In this document: positions 17,357 to 25,331 of the stretch, in pieces
How positions within the stretch are numbered: the first letter of the stretch is position 1
Layout: each line of letters starts with the position of its first letter
Source: Chitinophagaceae bacterium 26-R-25
GTDB lineage: Bacteria > Bacteroidota > Bacteroidia > Chitinophagales > Chitinophagaceae
Direction of reading: 5' to 3'
Assembly: GCA_029906195.1 (NCBI GenBank)
Contig: JARWSJ010000004.1
Coordinates: 496,001-560,000 of the forward strand
DNA: 64,000 bases
The notes under the pieces: generated by a model
Seen by the model: the letters and a program-made list of their open reading frames with translations, nothing else
The model's database searches: none
What the model was told of the DNA's origin: nothing
Made by a program: the position numbers and the translations under genes

Positions 17357-17770
17357 ATGGAAAATTCTCTAACCAACATAACAGCAACAAAGTCAATCGT
17401 GTATCTTAAAAATAATGAAATTAAGAGATTTAAAGTCCTTATCGTAGATGATGAGGAAGACTTATGCATGTTGCTTAAAAACTATTTGACCAGGAAAAAT
17501 TTCGAGGTATTTATTGCCCACACCTTAAAAGAAGGATTGTTGGTACTGAATGAAATAAGGCCCGACATTCTATTTCTCGACAATAATCTGCCGGATGGCA
17601 CGGGTTGGGATAAAGCTTCAGATCTTTCTGTGCTTTATCCGCATCTACGCATCAACTTAATCAGCGCTTTTCATCCTTCCCTTCCGGATGGAAATAACCA
17701 CAACATCAACATTATAGACAAGCCTGTTTCTTTAAAACAGATTGATAAGTTCGTTTCTACCATCAGCTAA
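17357..17770 (+). CDS. Single-domain response regulator
   Basis: A 137-residue receiver with a 25-residue leader before the domain. Acidic pocket LIVDDEEDLC (about 31), phospho-acceptor in DILFLDNNLPDGTG (about 73), Ser in NLISAFHPS and Lys in NIIDKPVS (about 119) are all present. No output domain follows. It is likely a phospho-relay or allosteric component served by one of the nearby kinases. Confidence 0.9.
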   Translation: MENSLTNITATKSIVYLKNNEIKRFKVLIVDDEEDLCMLLKNYLTRKNFEVFIAHTLKEGLLVLNEIRPDILFLDNNLPDGTGWDKASDLSVLYPHLRINLISAFHPSLPDGNNHNINIIDKPVSLKQIDKFVSTIS

Positions 17771-17934
17771 ACTTTCGGGATTTTATTTGCGTTAATTGTT
17801 TTCCCAAAATAGAAATGGGTATAAAGTTAGCAATATACAGGTGTTAGAAAACCTGTGTGTTACTGCGCTTAATCGTTTGACATTATGGTTGTATCTTTTG
17901 ACTGAGTTCAATTCAAACCGAAAATGGAAAAACA

Positions 17935-18525
17935 ATGAATACTAAAAACAATCACCCCGAACAGCATTCCCACCCATCTGAAGGCGTAAATAAAAAATTA
18001 GAGTGCAACAACGATTTAATGGGCTCCGACGCTGATGTGCGCATTTCAAAAATCACCCGCTTTTATAACAAGCTGTCGAGCGTTATTACAAAATCTACGG
18101 GGAGCCCTGTGGCGCTCATTATAGCAATGACGATCATTATAATTTGGGCAGTAACCGGTCCTATTTTCCATTACTCGGACACCTGGCAATTGGTAATAAA
18201 TACAGGCACGACCATCATTACGTTTTTGATGGTGTTCATTATTCAGCAATCGCAAAATAAAGACACTGTTGCAGTGCATTTAAAACTCAATGAGTTGATT
18301 GCAGTAAATGAGCATGCAAGCAATCGATTGGTTGATATCGAGGACCTGAGCGATAAAGAATTGGAGGTTCTGAAGAAATTCTACATCAAAATATCAGAGA
18401 TGGCGGAGAACGACAAGGAATTGTTTACTACCCACTCCCTCGATGAAGCAGCGGAGAATAGAACTAAAAAGATTAAGGCGAAGATGAGAAGGCACGGCGG
18501 AGACACAGGAGTGAATGATAAGTAG
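17935..18525 (+). CDS. Low-affinity iron permease family protein
   Basis: A 196-residue protein with two membrane helices (about 61-80, SPVALIIAMTIIIIWAVTGP; about 88-108, LVINTGTTIITFLMVFIIQQ) between a hydrophilic N-terminus and an acidic/basic C-terminal tail. FHYSDTWQLVINTGTTIITF and the following FIIQQSQNKDTVAVHLKLNE are the hallmarks of the Fet4-like low-affinity iron permease family. Whether bacterial members move iron is uncertain. It ends next to a family D repeat. Confidence 0.88.
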   Translation: MNTKNNHPEQHSHPSEGVNKKLECNNDLMGSDADVRISKITRFYNKLSSVITKSTGSPVALIIAMTIIIIWAVTGPIFHYSDTWQLVINTGTTIITFLMVFIIQQSQNKDTVAVHLKLNELIAVNEHASNRLVDIEDLSDKELEVLKKFYIKISEMAENDKELFTTHSLDEAAENRTKKIKAKMRRHGGDTGVNDK

Positions 18526-18529
18526 AAAG

Positions 18530-18601
18530 GGAAAAGTCAAAAGTAGAAATTCAAAATGGCTGCCCGCGATTTTGAATTTTTACTTTTGACTTTTGAATTA
18601 T
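18530..18601. repeat. AAAAGTCAAAAG inverted repeat (family D)
   Basis: Left arm GAAAAGTCAAAAGTAGAAAT and right arm TTTTTACTTTTGACTTTTGA are inverted around GGCTGCCCGCGAT. It lies between two convergent genes and abuts both stop codons. Confidence 0.8.
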
Positions 18602-18775
18602 TTAGTGCTTATGAAAAAAAATAGCTCGTATAATAATGAACAACATGGCTGCTAAAAACATGAATATGGAAATGCGGTTGATGCCATGCATATATCTTAT
18701 CCACGAAGTAGTTGGAGCTTTTGGATCTTTTTTCTTTATGTACAGATACTCTGCAAGTTGGCGCCAGATTCCCAT
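18602..18775 (-). CDS. DUF6728 family small protein (57 aa)
   Basis: Read on the reverse strand as MGIWRQLAEYLYIKKKDPKA, then PTTSWIRYMHGINRISIFMF and LAAMLFIIIRAIFFHKH. A soluble N-terminal half with the conserved YLYIKKKDP and MHGINRIS motifs is followed by one C-terminal membrane helix. This is the DUF6728 pattern, a short Bacteroidota protein of unknown function. A longer reading in another frame of the same strand is a shadow. The TAA stop is at the edge of a family D repeat. Confidence 0.85.
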   Translation of the reverse strand: MGIWRQLAEYLYIKKKDPKAPTTSWIRYMHGINRISIFMFLAAMLFIIIRAIFFHKH

Positions 18776-18828
18776 GGGACAAATTTGATGTTAGATAATT
18801 GAACCCCAAAGTTACAGGAAAAGAGAGC

Positions 18829-18951
18829 ACGCTGATGACGCAGATTAGACTGATTTGCACTGATGTTTCCAGGCAGGTAAGAATTATTGAATAATTGAAT
18901 TATTGAGGAAAGCCAGCATTGGAAGTTCAGTTACTCAGTTATTCAGTTATT
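18829..18951. repeat. Composite repeat: family I arm plus family C hairpin
   Basis: A left piece GCACGCTGATGACGCAGATT-like (family I, from 18829) is followed by AATTATTGAATAATTGAATT and, after a loop with GCATTGGAAGTTCAG, by CAGTTACTCAGTTATTCAGT. The right edge supplies the TAA stop of the MmcQ gene. A fuller copy of the same composite is at 19336. Confidence 0.75.
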
Positions 18952-19279
18952 TTTTCTTCGCCTTCTTCGCCACCAAACCATACGAATCATCAATCATTTC
19001 GCATAGTTGTTTTTTCGTCAGGCTTCCATCAATGATTACTGTGTTCCAATGTTGTTTATTCATGTGATAGCCGGGCAACACACTGCTATAGCGTTCTCGC
19101 CACTCGATAGCCTTATCAGGATCGCATTTCGCGTTAAATTGCAAAGGGTTGCTGTTCAGCGACACCAGCAAAAATATTTTACCATTCGTTTTATAAACAA
19201 GCGTTTCTACGCCAAATGGAAACGTTTCCTCAACGTCATTCTTTTTAAGACAATAGGCTTGTAGTTCTTCGATGTCCAT
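18947..19279 (-). CDS. MmcQ/YjbR family protein
   Basis: A 110-residue protein with the double-wing/CyaY-like fold of the MmcQ/YjbR family. Conserved pieces are KKNDVEETFPFGVETLVYK near the N-terminus, KIFLLVSLNSNPLQFNAKCD in the middle, YHMNKQHWNTVIIDGSL with the invariant MNKxHW, and a C-terminal DDSYGLVAKK. The family is predicted to bind DNA but its role is unclear. The KAKKK tail and the TAA stop run into a family C repeat. Confidence 0.92.
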   Translation of the reverse strand: MDIEELQAYCLKKNDVEETFPFGVETLVYKTNGKIFLLVSLNSNPLQFNAKCDPDKAIEWRERYSSVLPGYHMNKQHWNTVIIDGSLTKKQLCEMIDDSYGLVAKKAKKK

Positions 19280-19285
19280 TTTGTC

Positions 19286-19331
19286 AGGAATTAGAAATTA
19301 GAAATTAGGAATTAGGAATTAGGAATTAGAA
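19286..19331. repeat. GGAATTA-type repeat (family A)
   Basis: Units GGAATTAGAAATTAGAAATT and AGGAATTAGGAATTAGAA in tandem, upstream of the MmcQ start. Confidence 0.75.
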
Positions 19332-19335
19332 CAGC

Positions 19336-19503
19336 CGCACGCAGATGACACTGATTGGACTGATTTACATTGACGGTAGTTAACATGTAGGAATTATCGA
19401 ATAATTGATTTATTGAGAAACTAAGCATTGGAAGTTCAGTTATTCAGTTACTCAGTTATTCAATTGATCCGTGGAAATCAGTCCAATCCGTGTTATCCGT
19501 GTG
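19336..19503. repeat. Nested repeat: family C hairpin inside family I arms
   Basis: The outer arms GCAGATGACACTGATTGGAC (19341 onward) and GTCCAATCCGTGTTATCCGT (19481-19500) are inverted family I arms. Between them sits a complete family C hairpin (GAATTATCGAATAATTGATT, loop AGCATTGGAAG, CAGTTATTCAGTTACTCAGT). The right edge contains the lpxB stop codon. Confidence 0.8.
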
Positions 19504-20614
19504 CCTTCTCAGTAAACTCCACAATACTCCTCGCCGCGTTTGCAGAAGCGTCACCGCCCTGTGTCAGCAATTGTTTCAGCTCGGAATAGTCGTTTTGCAA
19601 TTGTTGCCTGCGCGTTTCATCATTCAGCAACCTGCTCAGCTCATCTTTTATTTTTACAGGATTCATTTCATCCTGTATCAGTTCTTTCACAACTTCCTTG
19701 TCCATGATAAGATTTACGAGGCAGATGTATTTCACCTTGATCAATTGCCTCGCGATAAGGTAGGAGACGGGATTGCCCTTGTAACATATTACTTCCGGCA
19801 CATCGAACAACGCCGTTTCCAGGGTAGCAGTGCCCGAGGTTACAAGTGCAGCACTGCTTTGCAGCAAAAGCTTGTACGTTTGGTTGCTTACTGTGCTTAC
19901 ATTGGGATATTGTGCAATGAACTGGGCAAAGAAATCATCAGTAAGGCTTGGCGCCTTCGCGATGATGAATTGATAGTCAGGAAAATCTTTACTCACTTCC
20001 AGCATCACCGGCAATTTTTTCGCCACTTCCTGTTTGCGGCTGCCGGGAAGCAATGCAATTATTTTTTTATCGCTTAAAGGCGCCTCCTCTTTTAAATTCT
20101 TCTTCGCATCTTCTATCACCTGCACCAGCGGATGACCAACATATTCCACATCCCATTGCCATCTGTCTTTATAATAATCTTTTTCAAACGGAAGAATCAC
20201 CAGCATTTTATCAATGTACTGCTTCATTTTCTTCACGCGGTTTTCTTTCCATGCCCAGACTTGCGGAGAAATGTAAAACACAATTTTATAACCTTGCTGC
20301 TTGCCCCATTCAGCAATGCGCAGGTTAAAACCCGGATAGTCGATCAGCACCAGAACATCCGGTTTAAAATGCTCAATATCTTCCTTGCAGAACTTCAGGT
20401 TTTTTAAGATCGTAGAAAGGTTGGCCACCACTTCCACAAAACCCATAAAAGCCAGGTCCCTGTAGTGTTTTACCAATATACCGCCGGCATTTTGCATAAG
20501 ATCGCCACCCCAGCAACGGATATCCGCAGCTGCATCTTGTTTCTTCAACTCCTTTATGAGGTTACTTCCATGCAAATCGCCCGAAGCCTCGCCGGCAATA
20601 ATGTAGTATTTCAT
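19493..20614 (-). CDS. lpxB: Lipid-A-disaccharide synthase
   Basis: A 373-residue GT-B glycosyltransferase (family GT19) that joins UDP-2,3-diacylglucosamine and lipid X in lipid A synthesis, on the inner face of the membrane. The N-terminus MKYYIIAGEASGDLHGSNLI is the LpxB signature. YISPQVWAWKENRVKKMKQY and the donor-site stretch GTATLETALFDVPEVICYKG are also conserved. The frame extends 33 residues upstream, but that part reads through a family C repeat, so I start at the ATG at 20614. The last residues (AHG) and the TAA stop lie in a family I repeat. Confidence 0.95.
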   Translation of the reverse strand: MKYYIIAGEASGDLHGSNLIKELKKQDAAADIRCWGGDLMQNAGGILVKHYRDLAFMGFVEVVANLSTILKNLKFCKEDIEHFKPDVLVLIDYPGFNLRIAEWGKQQGYKIVFYISPQVWAWKENRVKKMKQYIDKMLVILPFEKDYYKDRWQWDVEYVGHPLVQVIEDAKKNLKEEAPLSDKKIIALLPGSRKQEVAKKLPVMLEVSKDFPDYQFIIAKAPSLTDDFFAQFIAQYPNVSTVSNQTYKLLLQSSAALVTSGTATLETALFDVPEVICYKGNPVSYLIARQLIKVKYICLVNLIMDKEVVKELIQDEMNPVKIKDELSRLLNDETRRQQLQNDYSELKQLLTQGGDASANAARSIVEFTEKAHG

Positions 20615-20628
20615 ATGGCGCAAGATAG

Positions 20629-20733
20629 CAATAACTGAGTAACTGAATAACGGAGTAACTGAGTAGACTGAATTATTGAATAATTGAATTATTGAGGGGT
20701 GGCCGCACTCCAAGATCAGTTATTCAGTTATTT
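20629..20733. repeat. Family C inverted repeat upstream of lpxB
   Basis: Left arm AACTGAGTAACTGAATAACG (20629 onward) plus ATTATTGAATAATTGAATTA, loop GGGGTGGCCGCACTCC (itself a hairpin), right arm CAGTTATTCAGTTATTTTT. It joins directly to the first surviving codons of the DUF3291 remnant. Confidence 0.8.
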
Positions 20734-20745
20734 TTACAGAACGCC

Positions 20746-20976
20746 ATGCACACGGAATTTTTAAAAAGGAGAAAGGAATGGTTCTCAAAATTGGATCAAA
20801 TGCACTATGCGCTGTGGTACGTACCTACCGGGCACCGGCCAACAACAGCCGAAGCTAAAGAGAGATTGGACTATATAGCGCAAAATGGAGACACGCCTTT
20901 TGCATTTGGTTTTAAACAAAGATTTTCAGTAGAAGAATATGCGGCCTTCACACTCAATAATTCAATAAATCAATAA
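20746..20976 (+). pseudogene. DUF3291 protein, 5'-truncated remnant
   Basis: The 76 residues from the ATG at 20746 (MHTEFLKRRKEWFSKLDQMH, then ALWYVPTGHRPTTAEAKERL, GDTPFAFGFKQRF) match the C-terminal half of the DUF3291 family, a ferredoxin-like (ABM-type) domain. From memory, full members are about 140-150 residues and carry an N-terminal half beginning like HLAQLNIA. That half is absent. Upstream codons in the same frame (VIQLF) come from a family C repeat. The C-terminal NNSINQ and the stop are also repeat sequence. The gene was probably cut when the repeat arose or moved, and I treat it as a pseudogene, although a short product could still be made. Confidence 0.7.
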
Positions 20977-21129
20977 TTCGATTATTACTGAGAAAAACTA
21001 ACGTTCATAAGTATTGTATGATTGTTTATTGAATTAATCATTCCTTAATACAAAAAATAAAATAATCGAAGTTATTTGAGATAAATTCAAACAGATCGCT
21101 GCATTTTTTGTAATTTCAGCCCTCGTTTG

Positions 21130-21161
21130 TTTGCCAACATTCACCCAACATTTTACATTTC
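21130..21161 (+). promoter_or_regulatory. Candidate -33/-7 promoter of ppc
   Basis: TTTG at 21130-21133, a 20-base spacer and TACATTTC at 21154-21161 match the Bacteroidota consensus TTTG/TAnnTTTG with one mismatch. The predicted transcript would start about 9 bases before the PEP carboxylase ATG. Confidence 0.55.
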
Positions 21162-21176
21162 AAACTTACAGGTTTC

Positions 21177-23753
21177 ATGGACAACCAATCTTCTGCTCTT
21201 ACATTGTTTAAAAACCAGGTGGGTATCAAGTTTCAGTTATACAACAGTTTGTTCACCTCACTGCCATTTCACCGCATCGAAAAAACAGGCATCCTGCTTT
21301 CTTTACTGCTGACCATTTGCGAAGATGGTTACCGCAACAGGCAGAGCCCGATGCAGATCATGGAGGATTTTTTTGCAAGGCAAACAACGTTCACAACTGA
21401 AGCCGAAAAGCTTGATCTGCTCTTTCGTTTTGTGCAATACGTAGAAAGACAGGTCGTGCTGTTTGATGCGCTGGAAGATGCTGCCTTCAGGCAGATCAAC
21501 GACATGAACGGCGTGGGAACTTTGCGCCATTTATCGTCCGAAGTGATGCAGGACCACAAAGAAAATGAACTCGCCAAATTGATGACAGATTTCGGCGTTC
21601 GTTTGGTGTTAACTGCACACCCTACGCAATTCTATCCCGGACCGGTTTTGGGCATTATAAACGATCTGTCAAGAGCTGTAATTGAAAATGATTCCAGCGA
21701 TATCAATATGTATTTGCAACAACTTGGAAAGACACCGTTTTTCCAAAAAACAAAACCGACCCCTTATGATGAGGCGTTGAGTTTGTTGTGGTACATGGAA
21801 AATATATTCTATCCTGCATCCGGACGCATTTTGTCTTACATAAAAACGCAGTTCCCGAATGCCGTTCCCGAAGAGCACTCATTGATTCAAATGGGTTTCT
21901 GGCCGGGTGGCGACAGAGATGGTAACCCATTCGTAACGGTAGACACAACGTTAAAAGTTGCGGAAGCTTTAAGAGGCGGTATCATCAAATGTTACTATCA
22001 GGACGTTCGCAGGCTTAAGCGCAGACTGACTTTTAAAGGTGTTGAAAATGTGCTGGCAGATCTGGAAACTAAGCTGTACGACAATATATTTGTTCCGGGT
22101 CAGCAGGCAAACATTACTGCAAAGGAAATGCTCGATACACTGAAGCAGGTAAAAGAAACCATCATTTACCAGCACAATGGTTTGTTCCTTCACCTCGTAG
22201 AAAATTTCATCAACAAAGTAGAGATATTCGGATTGCACTTCGCGTCGTTGGATGTGCGCCAGGATTCTTCTGTACACGCAAGTGTGCTGGAGGAAATTGC
22301 GGCGGCAACAAAGGCCCTGCCAGACAATTATGCTTCTTTAAAAGACAAGGAAAAAATTGAAGCGCTTACACAAATAACTACCGTCATCAAAGGCGAAGAT
22401 CTGAAATCAGATATCGCAAAAGATACCATCAAAACAGCAAAAGCAATTCAGCAAATTCAGCAGTACAACGGTGAACCGGGTTGTAACCGTTACATCATCA
22501 GCCAGTGCAACAGCGCGTTGAACGCCATGGAGGTGTTTGGTTTGTTACTGTTGGCAGGTTGGAAAAAAGATTCCATGAAAGTGGACATCGTTCCGTTGTT
22601 TGAAACGATCGACGATTTAAGAAATGCCGCAGAAGTAATGAAGGAGCTGTACGATCATCCTGTTTACCGCAAGCATCTTAAGAAGAGACGCGACAAGCAG
22701 ACGATCATGCTTGGCTTCTCCGACGGTACAAAAGACGGCGGCTACCTGATGGCAAACTGGAGCATTTACAAAGCAAAAGAAGAGCTGACAAGGCTATCAA
22801 AAGAATACGACATTGAGGTAATCTTCTTTGATGGTCGCGGTGGCCCTCCTGCACGCGGTGGTGGAAAAACGCATAAATTCTATGCGTCCATGGGAAAAAA
22901 TATTTCCAACAAAGAAATACAGTTGACCATCCAGGGCCAAACGGTAAGCTCCAATTTCGGAACAGCTGATGCCGCCCAATTCAATATTGAACAATTGATA
23001 CATGCCGGTATTTCCAACAGTCTTTTCTCCAAACGCAATTTCACCTTGGAGAAAAAAGAAGAGACATTGTTGCAAAAGCTTGCTGAATCCAGCTTTAAGT
23101 CGTTCTCTCAGTTGAAAGGACATCCGGATTTTCTTAACTATTTGTCACAGATAAGCCCGCTGAAGTTTTACAGCGAAACAAACATTGGAAGCCGTCCGGC
23201 AAAACGCGGAGGTGGATCCAGAATGACATTGAAAGACCTTCGCGCCATTCCTTTCGTAGGCTCATGGAGCCAGTTAAAACAAAACGTAACCGGTTACTAC
23301 GGTGTAGGGAGTGCGTTGAAAGAGTTTGATGATAAAGGCAAATGGAAGGAAGTAAAAGAGTTGTATGAAAACTCGCTGTTCGTAAAAACGCTTATTGATA
23401 ACTGTGAAATGAGCATGAAGAAATGCTTCTTCCCGCTTACGTTCCATCTATCAAAACACCCGGTGCACGGCGAGATCTGGAATATGATCTACAGCGAATA
23501 CGAGCTTACAAAGAAATACTTGTTCAAGCTAACCGGTAAGAATGAATTGATGGCAGATTATCCTGTAGAACAATTGTCAATACAGGTAAGGGAAAGAATT
23601 GTGTTGCCATTGGTCACCATTCAGCAATTTGCGATCAACCGCATCCGCGAAATAGAAGACCAAAGACAAAACGCGCCGATAAAAGCAACGTACGAGAAGC
23701 TGGTAATGCGTTGTTCATTTGGTATCATCAATGCGGGAAGAAATTCAGCGTAG
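21177..23753 (+). CDS. ppc: Phosphoenolpyruvate carboxylase, divergent Bacteroidota type
   Basis: An 858-residue cytoplasmic enzyme that carboxylates PEP to oxaloacetate, replenishing the TCA cycle and carbon skeletons for glutamate and aspartate-family amino acids. The catalytic VLTAHPTQF (about residue 145), GFWPGGDRDGNPFVT, the glycine-rich FFDGRGGPPARGGGKTH (about 545) and GSRPAKRGG are present in the right order. The second loop reads FDGRGG where E. coli has FHGRGG, and FVGSWSQ replaces the usual IFAWTQ. The C-terminus ends AGRNSA rather than the usual xNTG. It is monocistronic with its own promoter and terminator. Confidence 0.93.
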   Translation: MDNQSSALTLFKNQVGIKFQLYNSLFTSLPFHRIEKTGILLSLLLTICEDGYRNRQSPMQIMEDFFARQTTFTTEAEKLDLLFRFVQYVERQVVLFDALEDAAFRQINDMNGVGTLRHLSSEVMQDHKENELAKLMTDFGVRLVLTAHPTQFYPGPVLGIINDLSRAVIENDSSDINMYLQQLGKTPFFQKTKPTPYDEALSLLWYMENIFYPASGRILSYIKTQFPNAVPEEHSLIQMGFWPGGDRDGNPFVTVDTTLKVAEALRGGIIKCYYQDVRRLKRRLTFKGVENVLADLETKLYDNIFVPGQQANITAKEMLDTLKQVKETIIYQHNGLFLHLVENFINKVEIFGLHFASLDVRQDSSVHASVLEEIAAATKALPDNYASLKDKEKIEALTQITTVIKGEDLKSDIAKDTIKTAKAIQQIQQYNGEPGCNRYIISQCNSALNAMEVFGLLLLAGWKKDSMKVDIVPLFETIDDLRNAAEVMKELYDHPVYRKHLKKRRDKQTIMLGFSDGTKDGGYLMANWSIYKAKEELTRLSKEYDIEVIFFDGRGGPPARGGGKTHKFYASMGKNISNKEIQLTIQGQTVSSNFGTADAAQFNIEQLIHAGISNSLFSKRNFTLEKKEETLLQKLAESSFKSFSQLKGHPDFLNYLSQISPLKFYSETNIGSRPAKRGGGSRMTLKDLRAIPFVGSWSQLKQNVTGYYGVGSALKEFDDKGKWKEVKELYENSLFVKTLIDNCEMSMKKCFFPLTFHLSKHPVHGEIWNMIYSEYELTKKYLFKLTGKNELMADYPVEQLSIQVRERIVLPLVTIQQFAINRIREIEDQRQNAPIKATYEKLVMRCSFGIINAGRNSA

Positions 23754-23827
23754 GGGCGAATCGCATTCGCCGAGGAACCTCGGTTCGTGTTCTGGCAAAC
23801 CGAATCGACCAAACCGAATGGCAAAAT

Positions 23828-23851
23828 ATGTTTCGTGAAGACACGAAACAT
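23828..23851. repeat. TTCGTGAAGACACGAA palindrome (family M)
   Basis: ATGTTTCGTG and CACGAAACAT around AAGA. The same core is found at 45818. It lies between ppc and its terminator. Confidence 0.75.
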
Positions 23852-23881
23852 GGCACCGAAAAAATAAAAAAGAAAAAGTAA

Positions 23882-23911
23882 AAAACCCGGTACGTGAGTA
23901 TCGGGTTTTTT
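23882..23911 (+). terminator. Intrinsic terminator of ppc
   Basis: AACCCGGTAC-GTGA-GTATCGGGTT followed by six T. It lies about 130 bases after the ppc stop, with family M and other short palindromes in between. Confidence 0.85.
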
Positions 23912-24025
23912 ATGATGTGGCTATGCGAGCAAGGAAAACCAGGTATGGAAAATATTGATGTATTGATTTTGTGGAAATTCGGCGATAAATTGTCTTAGAT
24001 AGAATCAACATTAATGTAAGCCACC

Positions 24026-25201
24026 ATGAAAGAAAAATTAACCTTATTATTGATTTTAGCAATTCCATGCTCTTTGTTTGCACAAGGAAAATTCAGAATC
24101 GAATTGACGTCACCTTCGTTTATTAATGACAGTCTGGTACTTTCGGCCACTCCCTGGGTTAAAGAATTGAAGGGACTTTATTGTCTCAACCTGGATACAA
24201 ATAAAAATATCATTGATTTTTGTAAAAACTACGGCTTTGAAAAATCTGCTTATCGGATAGCTATACAGGAAAAAAATATACTCAAAGGTGAATTTGACTA
24301 CCCCATACCTGTTACATTTTCGTTTATGGATCCGGCAGACAGGCATATTTATGTAAGCTCCAAATTTTTTCTGGATAGCGGCAGGTACAAAATTGAACTG
24401 CCCAAAATGTTGCGTCGATGTAATATTAATCTGAACACTCCTCTTAACAACGAGTATGCAATTTTTAAAAAACTATTTGCAGATCTTTATATCAGGCAAG
24501 AGGACCATTTATATGACAGCTTAATCAGCGTGACTGAAAAAGAAAACAGGGTTGGGGCTTATATAAGAAGGAATCCAGACTCTTATGTTGCTTTGTGGGA
24601 GATAATTGACGATTATTTTACACACGATTACTTCCCTGTTTATTTGGAAAATCTGCGGCTGTTTTCTGCTCGTATGAAAGCCACGAAATTGTTCACAGCA
24701 TTTGAAGGCATATTAAAGCATGACAGTTCTATTAATAAAGGAAATAAATTTGAGCTTGAACGATCAGTTGTTTCAGGTAGCTTGTTTCCTGAAGTAAATT
24801 TCGATGATCACAATAAGCTGACCAGAGAAGATTTTAAAAAGAGTAAGCTTACGTTTATTGACTATTGGACAACATCATGCCCGCCTTGCGTGAAAGCGCT
24901 ACCAGAAATAGGGGCGATGTATAATGAATATAAAGGCAAAGGGATTAGTTTTATTACTGTTACTGGCGAACACGAAACTAACAGAGTTGAAGTTGCCAAA
25001 GAAATGTTGAAAAAAAATAATGCAGAATGGATGAATTTTTTTGACATTAACAACGCGTTCCGTGACAAGGTAGGAATACTTGCGTTGCCTACTCAATTTT
25101 TGATTGATCAAAACGGGAAAATTGTTACCAGAGTTGAGGGTGATTTAGATTCGATCAAAAGAGCGATTGATGATTATCTACGGAATGAAAAAAATGAGTG
25201 A
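24026..25201 (+). CDS. TlpA-like thioredoxin-fold protein
   Basis: A 391-residue exported protein with a signal peptide (KLTLLLILAIPCSLFAQ). The N-terminal 250 residues resemble the DUF4369-like beta-rich plus helical part seen in Bacteroidota TlpA proteins. The C-terminal 140 residues form a thioredoxin domain with the redox motif TSCPPCVKALPEI (Cys-Pro-Pro-Cys, about residue 290) and cis-Pro in ALPTQFLIDQNGK. It probably acts as a thiol:disulfide oxidoreductase in the periplasm; its partner is unknown. It may be cotranscribed with nothing, since a palindromic repeat follows. Confidence 0.9.
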   Translation: MKEKLTLLLILAIPCSLFAQGKFRIELTSPSFINDSLVLSATPWVKELKGLYCLNLDTNKNIIDFCKNYGFEKSAYRIAIQEKNILKGEFDYPIPVTFSFMDPADRHIYVSSKFFLDSGRYKIELPKMLRRCNINLNTPLNNEYAIFKKLFADLYIRQEDHLYDSLISVTEKENRVGAYIRRNPDSYVALWEIIDDYFTHDYFPVYLENLRLFSARMKATKLFTAFEGILKHDSSINKGNKFELERSVVSGSLFPEVNFDDHNKLTREDFKKSKLTFIDYWTTSCPPCVKALPEIGAMYNEYKGKGISFITVTGEHETNRVEVAKEMLKKNNAEWMNFFDINNAFRDKVGILALPTQFLIDQNGKIVTRVEGDLDSIKRAIDDYLRNEKNE

Positions 25202-25249
25202 ATGTGAACGATTCATACAGACTAGAAACACTTCTTATTAAAATAGTAT

Positions 25250-25310
25250 TTGCCACAGAGGCACAGGGTTGCGAAGAATATTTCTTCGTTTCTTTGTGCC
25301 TTTGTGGCAT
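25250..25310. repeat. TGCCACAGAGGCAC inverted repeat
   Basis: TTGCCACAGAGGCACAG (25250 onward) and TTTGTGCCTTTGTGGCA (to 25310) form a stem of about 15 bases. The loop also holds a GCGAAGAATATTTCTTCG hairpin. Confidence 0.8.
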
Positions 25311-25331
25311 AAAAATATATCGGAAGGAAAT

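Noticed and set aside
19490-20077. Long plus-strand frame opposite lpxB
   Set aside because: Antisense shadow of the well-conserved lpxB gene.
20615-20713. Upstream extension of lpxB by 33 codons
   Set aside because: The extension is translated family C repeat; family N-terminus begins at MKYYIIAGEASGD.
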